A DNA stretch of 64,000 nt from Dokdonella sp. (GTDB lineage: Bacteria > Pseudomonadota > Gammaproteobacteria > Xanthomonadales > Rhodanobacteraceae), in the NCBI GenBank assembly GCA_019634795.1, contig JAHCAR010000006.1, positions 1 to 64,000 on the forward strand, in the 5' to 3' direction. Below are positions 1 through 7,791 of this stretch, piece by piece. A program made the translations under genes and the position numbers. Position 1 is the first letter of the stretch; each line of letters begins with the position of its first letter. The notes under the pieces are model-generated. The model saw nothing but the letters and a program-made list of their open reading frames with translations. It was not told the origin of the DNA and made no database searches.

Positions 1-1
1 A

Positions 2-400
2 TTCGGCGTGCACGGGCGGCTCAGCCGCGAGCAGATGATGTACTGCCTGTTCCGCCACGCGGCGGCCCAGGCCGTGCGCGACCTCGTGGTCCAGATCGGC
101 GGTCGCCTGATCGCCCAGGATGTGTCGATGCGCGTGATCGAACGCGTGGCCAAGGCGATCGGCGTGCGCGTGACCCGCCGCCTGATCGGTGGCGGCGTGT
201 CGCGCTGGTTGCCGGTGATCGGTGCAGTCGGCGTCGGTGCCTACGCGTGGTACGACACGCGCCAGGTCGCGCGCACCGCGATCGGCCTGTTCGGCGGCGG
301 GCCGACCACGGTCGATGCCTATCTTGCCGCCATGGACGCCGAGGATGCCTTGGCCGCCGCGCAGGATGAGGCCGGCGAGCCCGACCGTCGCCGCGCCTGA
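2..400 (+). CDS. EcsC-like protein, C-terminal part (cut by window edge)
   Basis: The reading frame is open to the left edge, so this is the last 132 codons of a longer gene. The GTG at position 8 is probably an internal valine. The visible part has an amphipathic stretch rich in Arg, Val and Ala, then a hydrophobic glycine-rich segment (WLPVIGAVGVGAYAWYDT) and a following helix, which is how EcsC-family proteins usually end. The last 30 residues are acidic and polar. EcsC proteins are poorly characterised and their function is unknown. The family call rests on the 'PVIGAxVGA' segment and overall composition only. It has no obvious functional link to the riboswitch and nrdA downstream. Confidence 0.55.
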   Translation, partial: FGVHGRLSREQMMYCLFRHAAAQAVRDLVVQIGGRLIAQDVSMRVIERVAKAIGVRVTRRLIGGGVSRWLPVIGAVGVGAYAWYDTRQVARTAIGLFGGGPTTVDAYLAAMDAEDALAAAQDEAGEPDRRRA

Positions 401-453
401 ACGATTCCCCACGTCGGCGGGCGGGATCCCGCATGGCTTCTGGCTCTCCGGTT

Positions 454-482
454 TTGGCAAGTCCGAAACCACAAAATATTCC
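454..482 (+). promoter_or_regulatory. Possible sigma-70 promoter for the riboswitch-nrdA transcript
   Basis: TTGGCA at 454-459 and TATTCC at 477-482 are separated by 17 bases. This would start transcription about 20-25 bases before the first riboswitch helix (512). The -10 match is poor. A second candidate, TTGACT at 484-489, would start transcription inside the first helix and is less attractive. Confidence 0.3.
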
Positions 483-511
483 GTTGACTCGACCGGGCTA
501 ACCCAATAGCT

Positions 512-715
512 TGTGCCGGGTCGGTGCCCGCCTGTTCGCCATTCTGTTGCGAACAAGCCGGGTTAAAAGGGAATCCGGTGCGAATCCGGAGCTGCCCCGC
601 AGCGGTAAGTGGAAACGAACGCCGTACCAGGCACTGGAAGCAAGCTTCCGGGAAGCCACGGCAACTAGGTGGATCGCAGGATCCGTGTCCGCAAGCCCGA
701 AAACCTGCCGGCACA
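512..715 (+). promoter_or_regulatory. Cobalamin (B12) riboswitch upstream of nrdA
   Basis: The landmarks of the class are present in order. The closing helix P1 forms between TGTGCCGG (512-519) and CCGGCACA (708-715). The conserved core GGTGCGAATCCGGAGCTGCC lies at 577-596 and is followed by CCCGCAGCGGTAA. The B12-box equivalent AGCCCGAAAACCTGCC spans 694-709. The element ends 199 bases before the nrdA start, leaving room for an expression platform (716-914). That leader holds GC-rich hairpins, for example CTTCCGCGGGGAAG around 790-803. In known cases adenosylcobalamin binding represses the downstream gene. Here it would switch off the B12-independent class Ia reductase when B12 is available. 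Whether control is at transcription or translation cannot be decided by eye. Confidence 0.96.
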
Positions 716-914
716 CCGGGTCTCCGGCCCGTTGTTCTCGTCCGCTGAGACGCAGGCAACGGATCGTCGGCTCCCCGGTGCAGGTGGCCGCTTCCGCGGG
801 GAAGCGCGTCGCAGGACGGCTGCCGAGGCAACCGTCGTGTGGCGTCCTCCGTGATCCGGTACCGAACAGCCCTGCGCGCGGGAGCAGGCCATCGGTAAGG
901 CACGGGAGAAGACC

Positions 915-3443
915 ATGCACCCACTCGAATCGCGCGCCGCGGAAGGCGCCGAGACCGTTTCCACCTCCGACAGTGAAATCGCCATGAATGCCAGCAACGC
1001 GGTCGCCGGCGCGAGCGCCCGTCCGTCCGTTTCCGAACCCTCCGGCGAGGAGGCGTTTGCCCTGACCGCCCCGCACAGCCCGACCCAGATGCGCGTGACC
1101 AAGCGCAACGGCAGCAGCGAGAGCGTCGACCTGGCCAAGATCGTGCGCGCGGTCACGCGCAGTGCCGAGGGTCTGCATGCGGTCGATCCGATGCGCGTCG
1201 CCCTGAAGACGATCGGCGGCATCTACGACGGCGCCAGCACGCGCGAACTCGACGAGCTTTCGATCCGCACGTCTGCCGCGCTGACCGCCGAGGAGCCCGA
1301 GTACGGATTCCTCGCTGCGCGCCTGCTCGGCTCCTACATCGACAAGGAGGTTTCGGGCCAGGAAATCCAGTCCTTTTCGCAATCGGTCGCGCGCGGCGCC
1401 GAACTCGGCATCATCAACGCGCGCCTGCGCGACTTCGTCGCCCTCAACGCACGCAAGCTCAACGATGCGATCGATCCGCTCGCCACGCGCCGCTTCGAAT
1501 ATTTCGGATTGCGCACGGTCTACGACCGCTACCTGCTGCGCCATCCCGAGCAGCGCAAGGTCATCGAGACGCCCCAGTATTTCTTCATGCGCGTCGCCTG
1601 CGCGCTCGGCGGCGGCCAGCTCGGTGAAACGCTCGAACTGTACCGGCTGCTCTCCGCGCTCGAGTACCTGCCGAGTTCGCCATCGCTGTTCAATGCCGGC
1701 ACCGCCCATGAGCAGCTGTCCTCGTGCTTCCTGCTCGATTCGCCGCTCGACTCGCTCGAAAGCATCTACGACAAGTACGCCGACGTGGCCAAGCTCAGCA
1801 AGTTCGCCGGCGGCATCGGCCTTTCGTACTCGCGCGTGCGCTCGCGCGGCTCGCTGATCAAAGGCACCAACGGTCACTCGAACGGCCTCGTGCCGTGGCT
1901 GAAAACGCTCGATGCCTCGGTCGCCGCGGTCAACCAGGGCGGCAAGCGCAAGGGTGCGGCCTGCGTCTATCTCGAGACCTGGCACGCCGATATCGAGGAG
2001 TTCCTCGAGTTGCGCGACAACACCGGCGATGATGCGCGGCGCACGCACAATCTCAACCTCGCCAACTGGATCCCCGACGAATTCATGCGCCGGGTCGAGG
2101 CCGACGGCGAGTGGTCGCTGTTCGACCCGAAGCGCGTGCCGCAGCTGGTCGACCTGTGGGGTGAGGGCTTCGACGCGGCCTATCGCCAGGCCGAGGCCGA
2201 CGGCCTCGCCGCGCGCACGATCCGGGCACGCGAGCTGTACGCGCGCATGCTGCGCACGCTCGCGCAGACCGGCAACGGCTGGATGACCTTCAAGGATCGC
2301 TGCAACGCGACCTCGAACCAGACCGCGCGCCCGGACAACGTGATCCACCTGTCGAACCTCTGCACCGAGATCCTCGAGGTGACTTCGGATCGCGAAACCG
2401 CCGTCTGCAATCTCGGCTCGATCAACCTGGCCCGCCACGTCGTCGACGGCGCCTTCGCCTACGACAAGCTGGCCGCGACGGTCGCGGTCGCGGTGCGCCA
2501 GCTCGACCGCGTCATCGACCTGAACTTCTACCCGATCGGCAGTGCGGCGACGGCGAACCGCAAGTGGCGCCCGGTCGGTCTCGGCGTGATGGGCCTGCAG
2601 GACGTGTTCTTCCAGCTGCGCCTGGCCTTCGACTCGGCTGAAGCCCAGGCCCTGTCGGCGCAGATCGCCGAATACATTTACTTCCACGCCCTCGAACAGT
2701 CGTGTGCGCTCGCCGCCGAGCTCGGCGCGCATCCGGGCTTCGCCGAAACGCGCGCCGCGGCCGGCGAACTGCAGTTCGAGCACTGGCCGAACGCGCGTCC
2801 GTCCATCGCCGCTGCGCGCTGGGATGGCTTGCGCGCACGCATCCGCGAGAGCGGCCTGCGCAACTCGCTGCTGATCGCGATCGCGCCGACCGCGACGATC
2901 GCCTCGATCGCCGGCTGCTATGAATGCATCGAGCCGCAGGTATCGAACCTGTTCAAGCGCGAAACGTTGTCCGGCGACTTCCTCGTCATCAACCGCTATC
3001 TGGTCGAGGAACTGAAGACGCTGGGCCTGTGGACCGCCGAGTTTCGCGACGCGATCAAGCTCGCCGAAGGTTCGATCCAGGGCATCGCGGCGATTCCCGA
3101 ACGCCTGCGCGACATCTACCGCACGGTCTGGGAACTGCCGCAGAAGGCGCTGATCGACCACGCTGCCGCGCGCGGGGCCTACATCGACCAGAGCCAGTCG
3201 CTCAACCTGTTCCAGGAAAACCCGAACATCGGCCGGCTGTCCTCGATGTACATGTACGCCTGGAAGGCCGGCATCAAGACCACCTACTACCTGCGCTCGC
3301 GCCCGGCCACACGCATCGCCAAGACCACGATCGGCAGCGAAGAGACGCAAGCGCCAGCGCCCGCGGTGCCTTCGCCCGATGAAGCGGCAAGCGCGGTCGT
3401 CTGCTCACTGGAGAACCCGGTGTACTGCGAGGCGTGCCAGTAA
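915..3443 (+). CDS. nrdA: Class Ia ribonucleoside-diphosphate reductase, alpha (catalytic) subunit
   Basis: Reduces ribonucleoside diphosphates to deoxyribonucleotides together with NrdB; cytoplasmic. The 842 residues comprise an unusual polar N-terminal extension (1-58), an ATP-cone allosteric domain starting at VTKRNG (61), and the ten-stranded barrel. Active-site features are present: C271 in SSCFLLD, N481-C483-E485 in NLCTEI (thiyl radical cysteine and its partners) and C498 in AVCNLGSIN. The tail ends CEACQ (C838, C841), the shuttle pair that reloads the active site. ATG 915 is supported by GGGAGA at 904-909; an internal ATG at 984 would still keep the cone. The gene is preceded by a B12 riboswitch, and its partner nrdB lies 675 bases downstream rather than adjacent. 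Confidence 0.97.
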   Translation: MHPLESRAAEGAETVSTSDSEIAMNASNAVAGASARPSVSEPSGEEAFALTAPHSPTQMRVTKRNGSSESVDLAKIVRAVTRSAEGLHAVDPMRVALKTIGGIYDGASTRELDELSIRTSAALTAEEPEYGFLAARLLGSYIDKEVSGQEIQSFSQSVARGAELGIINARLRDFVALNARKLNDAIDPLATRRFEYFGLRTVYDRYLLRHPEQRKVIETPQYFFMRVACALGGGQLGETLELYRLLSALEYLPSSPSLFNAGTAHEQLSSCFLLDSPLDSLESIYDKYADVAKLSKFAGGIGLSYSRVRSRGSLIKGTNGHSNGLVPWLKTLDASVAAVNQGGKRKGAACVYLETWHADIEEFLELRDNTGDDARRTHNLNLANWIPDEFMRRVEADGEWSLFDPKRVPQLVDLWGEGFDAAYRQAEADGLAARTIRARELYARMLRTLAQTGNGWMTFKDRCNATSNQTARPDNVIHLSNLCTEILEVTSDRETAVCNLGSINLARHVVDGAFAYDKLAATVAVAVRQLDRVIDLNFYPIGSAATANRKWRPVGLGVMGLQDVFFQLRLAFDSAEAQALSAQIAEYIYFHALEQSCALAAELGAHPGFAETRAAAGELQFEHWPNARPSIAAARWDGLRARIRESGLRNSLLIAIAPTATIASIAGCYECIEPQVSNLFKRETLSGDFLVINRYLVEELKTLGLWTAEFRDAIKLAEGSIQGIAAIPERLRDIYRTVWELPQKALIDHAAARGAYIDQSQSLNLFQENPNIGRLSSMYMYAWKAGIKTTYYLRSRPATRIAKTTIGSEETQAPAPAVPSPDEAASAVVCSLENPVYCEACQ

Positions 3444-3507
3444 ATCCGGCAAGACGCGAAACCTCGCTCATTCTTGCCGTCGAATTCCATTCGCATTTCG
3501 AGGAAGA

Positions 3508-3537
3508 GCTGGATCCCGGCTTTCGCCGGGATGACGG
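3508..3537 (+). repeat. Short palindromic repeat, ATCCCGGC/GCCGGGAT family
   Basis: An imperfect palindrome whose arms GATCCCGGC and GCCGGGAT enclose TTTC. It is one of four related copies in the window; the others are at 3581-3611, 4048-4077 and 63269-63300. It sits in the gap between nrdA and nrdB and resembles the REP-like elements scattered through many proteobacterial genomes. Confidence 0.7.
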
Positions 3538-3580
3538 AGAGGAGGGTTGGACCAACTCGCGAAGACAGATTGTCTCGAAG

Positions 3581-3611
3581 CGTCATCCCGGCGGAAGCCG
3601 GGATCCAGCCT
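3581..3611 (-). repeat. Short palindromic repeat, ATCCCGGC/GCCGGGAT family
   Basis: CGTCATCCCGGCG then GAAGCCGGGATCCAGCC. This is the inverse orientation of the copy at 3508-3537, so the two could fold into one long hairpin across about 100 bases. It lies immediately beyond the 3' end of the damaged GIY-YIG gene. Confidence 0.7.
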
Positions 3612-3629
3612 TTGCAACAAGCCGGATGC

Positions 3630-3851
3630 TCAAACAATGTTTGCGTACAAGTCCCGCCATTCAGGATTGAATCCCTGAATCAGCTCCACCTTCCAGGCCA
3701 GATCATGCACGCGATAACGACTCGTGAAGCCTTCGACGGCATCGTTGCGATGCTGCCAGACGCGCGCCGGCAGATCGGAGGTCACGCCGACATACAGCGT
3801 GCCATTGCGCCGGCTCGCGAGGATATAGACACAAGGCTGGCGAGCTTCCAT
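3630..3851 (-). pseudogene. GIY-YIG endonuclease-like gene with an internal in-frame deletion
   Basis: The 73-residue product starts MEARQPCVYILASRRNGT, with GIY-YIG core residues VYILAS and LYVGVT, then the family's RVWQHRN and VEGFTSRYRVH. The family normally continues with roughly 25 residues carrying the catalytic glutamate (an AIxREKQLKxW-like helix) before AWKxxLI. Here VHDL runs straight into AWKVELIQGFNPEWRDLY, the usual C-terminus. The middle, including the catalytic Glu, is therefore missing with the frame intact. Intact small members (UPF0213-like) are about 95-100 residues. A working nuclease is unlikely. Repeats of the ATCCCGGC family flank it at both ends of the gap. Confidence 0.75.
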
Positions 3852-3923
3852 GCACGTTGCTCCATTGACCTACCAGACCACCATTCAACATGACGTCGTC
3901 CCGGCGCAGGCACACCATGCAGC

Positions 3924-3984
3924 CGTCGTCCCGGCCCGGACAGAGTCCGGCCAGTCCTGAGCCTGTCGAAGGGCCGGGACGACG
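3924..3984. repeat. Long stem-loop with 13-bp perfect arms
   Basis: The arms CGTCGTCCCGGCC (3924-3936) and GGCCGGGACGACG (3972-3984) are exact inverse complements. The loop carries CCTGAGCCTGTCGAAG, a sequence commonly found dispersed in proteobacterial intergenic DNA. A further half-copy, CGTCGTCCCGGCG, lies at 3894-3906. No coding potential is seen. Confidence 0.7.
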
Positions 3985-4047
3985 CCAAGAAATATTCGAC
4001 TATTTGGCAAACATGCATCCGGTCCGTCAGCCCGAATTCGCATGAAC

Positions 4048-4077
4048 GTCATCCCGGCGAAAGCCGGGATCCAGCCT
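4048..4077 (-). repeat. Short palindromic repeat, ATCCCGGC/GCCGGGAT family
   Basis: CGTCATCCCGGCGAAAGCCGG followed by GATCCAGCC. It is nearly identical to the 3581-3611 copy and ends about 40 bases before nrdB. Confidence 0.7.
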
Positions 4078-4118
4078 TTCGGCAAACCCGATACCAGAAA
4101 ATCTCGAGAGCCAGGAAC

Positions 4119-5147
4119 ATGTCCGCACAGCCCCCCCTCAACAAGCAGCATCTCCTCGACCCCGGCTTCGAACTGACCCTGCGGCCGATGCGTTATCCGC
4201 AGTTCTATGAAATGTACCGGGCTGCGATCCGCAATACCTGGACGGTCGAGGAAGTCGACTTCGCGCCCGACCTCAACGATCTGAAATCCAAGATGTCGCC
4301 GGCCGAGCGCCATCTCGTGCATCGGCTGATCGCGTTCTTCGCGACCGGCGACTCGATCGTTTCGAACAACCTCGTGCTCAACCTCTACACGCACATCAAC
4401 GCGCCCGAGGCGCGTATGTACCTGTCGCGCCAGCTCTACGAGGAGGCGCTGCACGTGCAGTTCTACCTGACCCTGCTCGACACCTACCTGCCCGATCCGG
4501 ACGAGCGCAACAAGGCCTTCGCGGCGATCGAGAACATTCCCTCGATCCGGCGCAAGGCCGGGTTCTGCTTCAAGTGGATGGCCTCGATCGAGGATCTGAG
4601 GCGGATCGAAACGCGCGACCAGCGCCGCCAATTCCTGCTCAACCTGATCTGCTTCGCCTGCTGCATCGAAGGCCTGTTCTTCTTCGCCGCGTTTGCCTAT
4701 GTCTACTTCCTGCGCTCGCGCGGCCTGCTGCACGGCCTCGCCTCGGGAACCAATTGGGTCTTTCGCGACGAAAGCGGTCACATGGCTTTCGCCTTCGAGG
4801 CAATCCGCAGCGTGCGCGAGGAGGAACCCGAACTGTTCGATGCCGACATGCAGGGCCAGGTCGTCGAGATGCTCGAGGAGGCGATCCAGTGCGAGATCGC
4901 GTTCGCCGAAGACGTGCTCGGCGGCGGCGTCGCCGGCATCTCGCCGAAGGACATGCGCCAGTACCTCGAGTACTGCGCCGACCAGCGTTTCGCCCAGCTC
5001 GGCATGCCGCGCCAGTACGGTGCGCGCAATCCGTTCGACTTCATGCAGCTGCAGGACGTCCAGGAAGTGACCAACTTCTTCGAGCGCCGCGTTTCGGCCT
5101 ACCAGGTCGGCGTGCAGGGTGAAGTCGGTTTCGACGAGGCGTTCTGA
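4119..5147 (+). CDS. nrdB: Class Ia ribonucleoside-diphosphate reductase, beta (radical) subunit
   Basis: Supplies the tyrosyl radical to NrdA; 342 residues, the usual length. Di-iron ligands are visible: D47 in EEVDFAPD, E109 and H112 in YEEALHVQFY, the Glu in CCIEGLFFF, and the Glu/His pair in RDESGHMAF. Y116, four residues after the ligand His, matches the radical tyrosine of class Ia enzymes, so this is not a Phe-type class Ic subunit. The ATG is preceded by AGGAA (SD-like). The gap separating it from nrdA is packed with repeats and a decayed gene. It could be read through from the riboswitch-controlled nrdA promoter or have its own promoter; the sequence does not decide. Confidence 0.97.
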   Translation: MSAQPPLNKQHLLDPGFELTLRPMRYPQFYEMYRAAIRNTWTVEEVDFAPDLNDLKSKMSPAERHLVHRLIAFFATGDSIVSNNLVLNLYTHINAPEARMYLSRQLYEEALHVQFYLTLLDTYLPDPDERNKAFAAIENIPSIRRKAGFCFKWMASIEDLRRIETRDQRRQFLLNLICFACCIEGLFFFAAFAYVYFLRSRGLLHGLASGTNWVFRDESGHMAFAFEAIRSVREEEPELFDADMQGQVVEMLEEAIQCEIAFAEDVLGGGVAGISPKDMRQYLEYCADQRFAQLGMPRQYGARNPFDFMQLQDVQEVTNFFERRVSAYQVGVQGEVGFDEAF

Positions 5148-5183
5148 TCATCGGTCGGCGCCGGACGGCGCTATGCTGGCGGC

Positions 5184-6047
5184 ATGCAGACCGAGGCACT
5201 CCGCGAATTCATCGAAGCTCACCCGCGACTGTTCGTGCTGACCGGCGCGGGCTGCAGCACCGATTCGGGCTTTCCCGATTACCGCGATGCCGAAGGCCAG
5301 TGGAAACGGACGCCGCCGGTCACGTTGCAGGCGTTTCTCGGCGACGCCGCGATCCGCCGGCGCTACTGGGCACGCAACATGCTCGGCTGGGATCGCTTCG
5401 GTCGCGCGGCACCGAATGCGGTCCACCATGCCCTCGTGCAACTGGAACGGCAGGGTCGGCTGCAGGTCCTGCTGACCCAGAACGTCGATCGCCTGCACCA
5501 GCGCGCCGGCAGCCGCAACGTGATCGACCTGCACGGTCGCATGGACCGGGTCCGCTGCATGACCTGCGGGGAGGTCGGCGAACGCGAGGCGCTGCAGGCG
5601 AGACTGCTTGCACGCAACCCGGACTGGGCCGGCCGCGACTCACGTCCGGCCCCGGACGGTGACGCCGATTTCGAAGCGGCCGATTTCTCGGGATTCGAAG
5701 TGCCGCACTGTGCGCGTTGCAACGGTCTGCTCAAGCCCGATGTGGTTTTTTTCGGCGAGAACGTGCCGCGCGAACGCGTCGAGGCCGCCATCGCCCACCT
5801 GGAACAGGCTGACGCGATACTCGTCGTCGGCTCATCGCTGATGGTCTATTCGGGGTTCCGCTTCGTGCGCCTTGCCGCGCAGCGGGGCAAGCCGATCGCC
5901 GCGGTCAACCTCGGCCGGACCCGAGCCGACGACCTGCTCGCCCTCAAAGTATCCCTGCCGTGTGCCGGGGCGCTGGCCTTCCTGTTGCCCGGAACGACCG
6001 CCGGGACCGTCGAATCGCTGCCTTCCAGGCCTGCACTGGCTGGCTGA
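5184..6047 (+). CDS. Sir2-family NAD-dependent protein deacylase
   Basis: NAD-dependent removal of acyl groups from lysines; cytoplasmic, 287 residues. Sirtuin motifs are all present: GAGCSTDSGFPDYR (21-34) for NAD binding, TQNVDRLH (98-105), the catalytic His H117 in DLHG, a zinc knuckle C125-C128 and C176-C179, and VVGSSLMVYSG near the C-terminus. The insertion between the two cysteine pairs and the DYRD motif fit the class II (SIRT4-like) bacterial branch. There is no Shine-Dalgarno. TATGCT at 5172-5177 lies six bases before the ATG, so the transcript may be leaderless. The gene follows nrdB by 36 bases but has no known role in nucleotide reduction. Confidence 0.92.
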   Translation: MQTEALREFIEAHPRLFVLTGAGCSTDSGFPDYRDAEGQWKRTPPVTLQAFLGDAAIRRRYWARNMLGWDRFGRAAPNAVHHALVQLERQGRLQVLLTQNVDRLHQRAGSRNVIDLHGRMDRVRCMTCGEVGEREALQARLLARNPDWAGRDSRPAPDGDADFEAADFSGFEVPHCARCNGLLKPDVVFFGENVPRERVEAAIAHLEQADAILVVGSSLMVYSGFRFVRLAAQRGKPIAAVNLGRTRADDLLALKVSLPCAGALAFLLPGTTAGTVESLPSRPALAG

Positions 6048-6141
6048 GACCGTTCTCCCCTGATGCACAAATTCCGGCGAGAGCGCATGATCCGCGCCTG
6101 GGTTGGGCATAGTCGCATTAGCGGCCTGTCGTCGGTGGGGC

Positions 6142-7734
6142 ATGAAGAAAAGGGTGACGACTACGATCGTGCTGGCCGTCGGCATTTTCGGCATTGCCTT
6201 GCCCGTGCTCGCCGCGCTGTACCTCGCCCATCGCCAGAGCATGGATGCCGAGATCCGCCTCGGCATGACCATGGCCGACGAAATCATGCGGCGTAGCGAC
6301 GCGGCCGGTGACCAGGCCATGCTGGCCTATCAGCGCCTGGCCTGGTCGCGAGATGGCGATCCGTGTTCCGACGAGCGCATCGCGCTGATGCGCGACGTGG
6401 ACCTCGGGCTCAGCTATCTCGAAGTGATCGGCTACGTCGCCGATGGCCGGCTGATGTGTTCGTCGCTGGGCCGCCATGGCCAGGGCATCCCGCTCGGCGC
6501 CGTCGAGTTCGTCTCCTCGAAGGGCGCCAGCGTGCGCACGTCGGTCGATCTGGGTATCGGCAACAACCGGCGATTCCTGGTTCTGCAAAAGGACGACATC
6601 GCCGCGGCGGTCCACCCGGAAACCCTGATCGACACCTTCCAGGACCGAAAGGACGTCGCCATCGGTGTTTTCGGCCGCACCGGGCGCATGCGCCTGAGCA
6701 GTCGCGGCGATTTCGATCCGAAGTGGATGTCCCGGCTCGGCGACGCGGCTAGCACGGCCTTCTTCGATGGACACCACCTGGTCAGCCTGCGGCGCTCGGC
6801 CGGCTACGACACGGTCGCCTATGTCGCGATTCCGGCGGATTACCTGAAATCGCGGTTGTACGGCTTCGTCGGCGTGCTCGTGCCGATCGCCCTCGTGCTC
6901 GGCTCGGGACTGTCGTTCGGTATCGTGCGCCTCGCCCGCGAGCGTGCTTCGCTGCCGGCGGAACTGCGCAATGCGCTGCGACGCAGGGAATTCGAAGTGC
7001 ACTATCAGCCGATCGTCGAGCTGGCCAGCGGCTGCATCGTCGGCTTCGAGGCGCTGATGCGCTGGCCGAGACGGGACGGGCCGCAGTTTCGTCCCGACCT
7101 GTTCATTCCGGCCGCAGAGGATTGCGGCATGATCGCGCAATTCACCGACTACCTGCTCAAACGGGTAGCCATCGATGTGCCGCGCCTGGTCGAACTGCGT
7201 CCCCACTGCTACGTCAGCGTCAACCTCGGCTCCTCGGATCTGCATTCCGAGACGATCGTCGACCAGTTGCGAGGGCTGCTCGAGACGCCCGGGGTGCGGC
7301 CGCAGAACATCGTCGTCGAGGCCACCGAGCACTCATTCCTCGATCCGCTGCTGGCGCGACGCATCGTGGCCGGGATCCGCGCCCTTGGCATCCGCGTGGC
7401 CATCGACGATTTCGGCACCGGCTTCTCCAGCCTCTCTCACCTGACCACCCTGCAAACCGATTTTCTCAAGATCGACCGGGTTTTCGTCGAGACCATGGGC
7501 ACCGATTCGGCAACCAGCCAGGTCGCCCTGCACATCATCCGGATCGCCGAAGCACTCGGCCTGAAAGTGATCGCCGAAGGCGTCGAAAATGAATCGCAGG
7601 CCGCGTTCCTGCGCGCACACGGCGTCCAGTTCGCCCAGGGCTGGTTGTACCACGCGGCGATGCCGGTCGAGGACATCGTCAGGTTGCCGGAACGGCTGGA
7701 ACCGGCAGCGAACGTGGCCGCCGTGCCGGCCTGA
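6142..7734 (+). CDS. CSS-motif membrane sensor with EAL c-di-GMP phosphodiesterase domain
   Basis: Expected to hydrolyse cyclic-di-GMP to pGpG. Starting at MKKRV gives 530 residues. Two membrane segments (about 7-29 and 241-262) bracket a periplasmic CSS-motif domain (C75; CSS at 106-108), a redox-sensing module whose disulfide state controls the enzyme in E. coli Pdc homologues. The cytoplasmic EAL domain has EAL at 303-305 (GFEALMRW), EATEH, the metal-binding IDDFGTGFSS, LKIDRVFVE and VIAEGVE, so it looks catalytically complete. A TTG at 6103 would add 13 unlikely residues. It converges on a GGDEF gene 57 bases away, an opposing enzyme. Confidence 0.93.
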   Translation: MKKRVTTTIVLAVGIFGIALPVLAALYLAHRQSMDAEIRLGMTMADEIMRRSDAAGDQAMLAYQRLAWSRDGDPCSDERIALMRDVDLGLSYLEVIGYVADGRLMCSSLGRHGQGIPLGAVEFVSSKGASVRTSVDLGIGNNRRFLVLQKDDIAAAVHPETLIDTFQDRKDVAIGVFGRTGRMRLSSRGDFDPKWMSRLGDAASTAFFDGHHLVSLRRSAGYDTVAYVAIPADYLKSRLYGFVGVLVPIALVLGSGLSFGIVRLARERASLPAELRNALRRREFEVHYQPIVELASGCIVGFEALMRWPRRDGPQFRPDLFIPAAEDCGMIAQFTDYLLKRVAIDVPRLVELRPHCYVSVNLGSSDLHSETIVDQLRGLLETPGVRPQNIVVEATEHSFLDPLLARRIVAGIRALGIRVAIDDFGTGFSSLSHLTTLQTDFLKIDRVFVETMGTDSATSQVALHIIRIAEALGLKVIAEGVENESQAAFLRAHGVQFAQGWLYHAAMPVEDIVRLPERLEPAANVAAVPA

Positions 7735-7791
7735 TCCGGGCGCCCGCCCGGCACCGCAATGAGCGGCAGCTGTGCGGCCGGCCGCGCCGGG

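Noticed and set aside
465..482. NrdR box upstream of nrdA (CCACAAAATATTCCG)
   Set aside because: Only the AATATT centre is symmetrical; the outer bases do not match the NrdR consensus and no second box is present.
498..3350. 950-codon open frame opposite nrdA on the minus strand
   Set aside because: It is a shadow frame caused by high GC. nrdA has all catalytic motifs on the plus strand and the antisense product has no recognisable domain.
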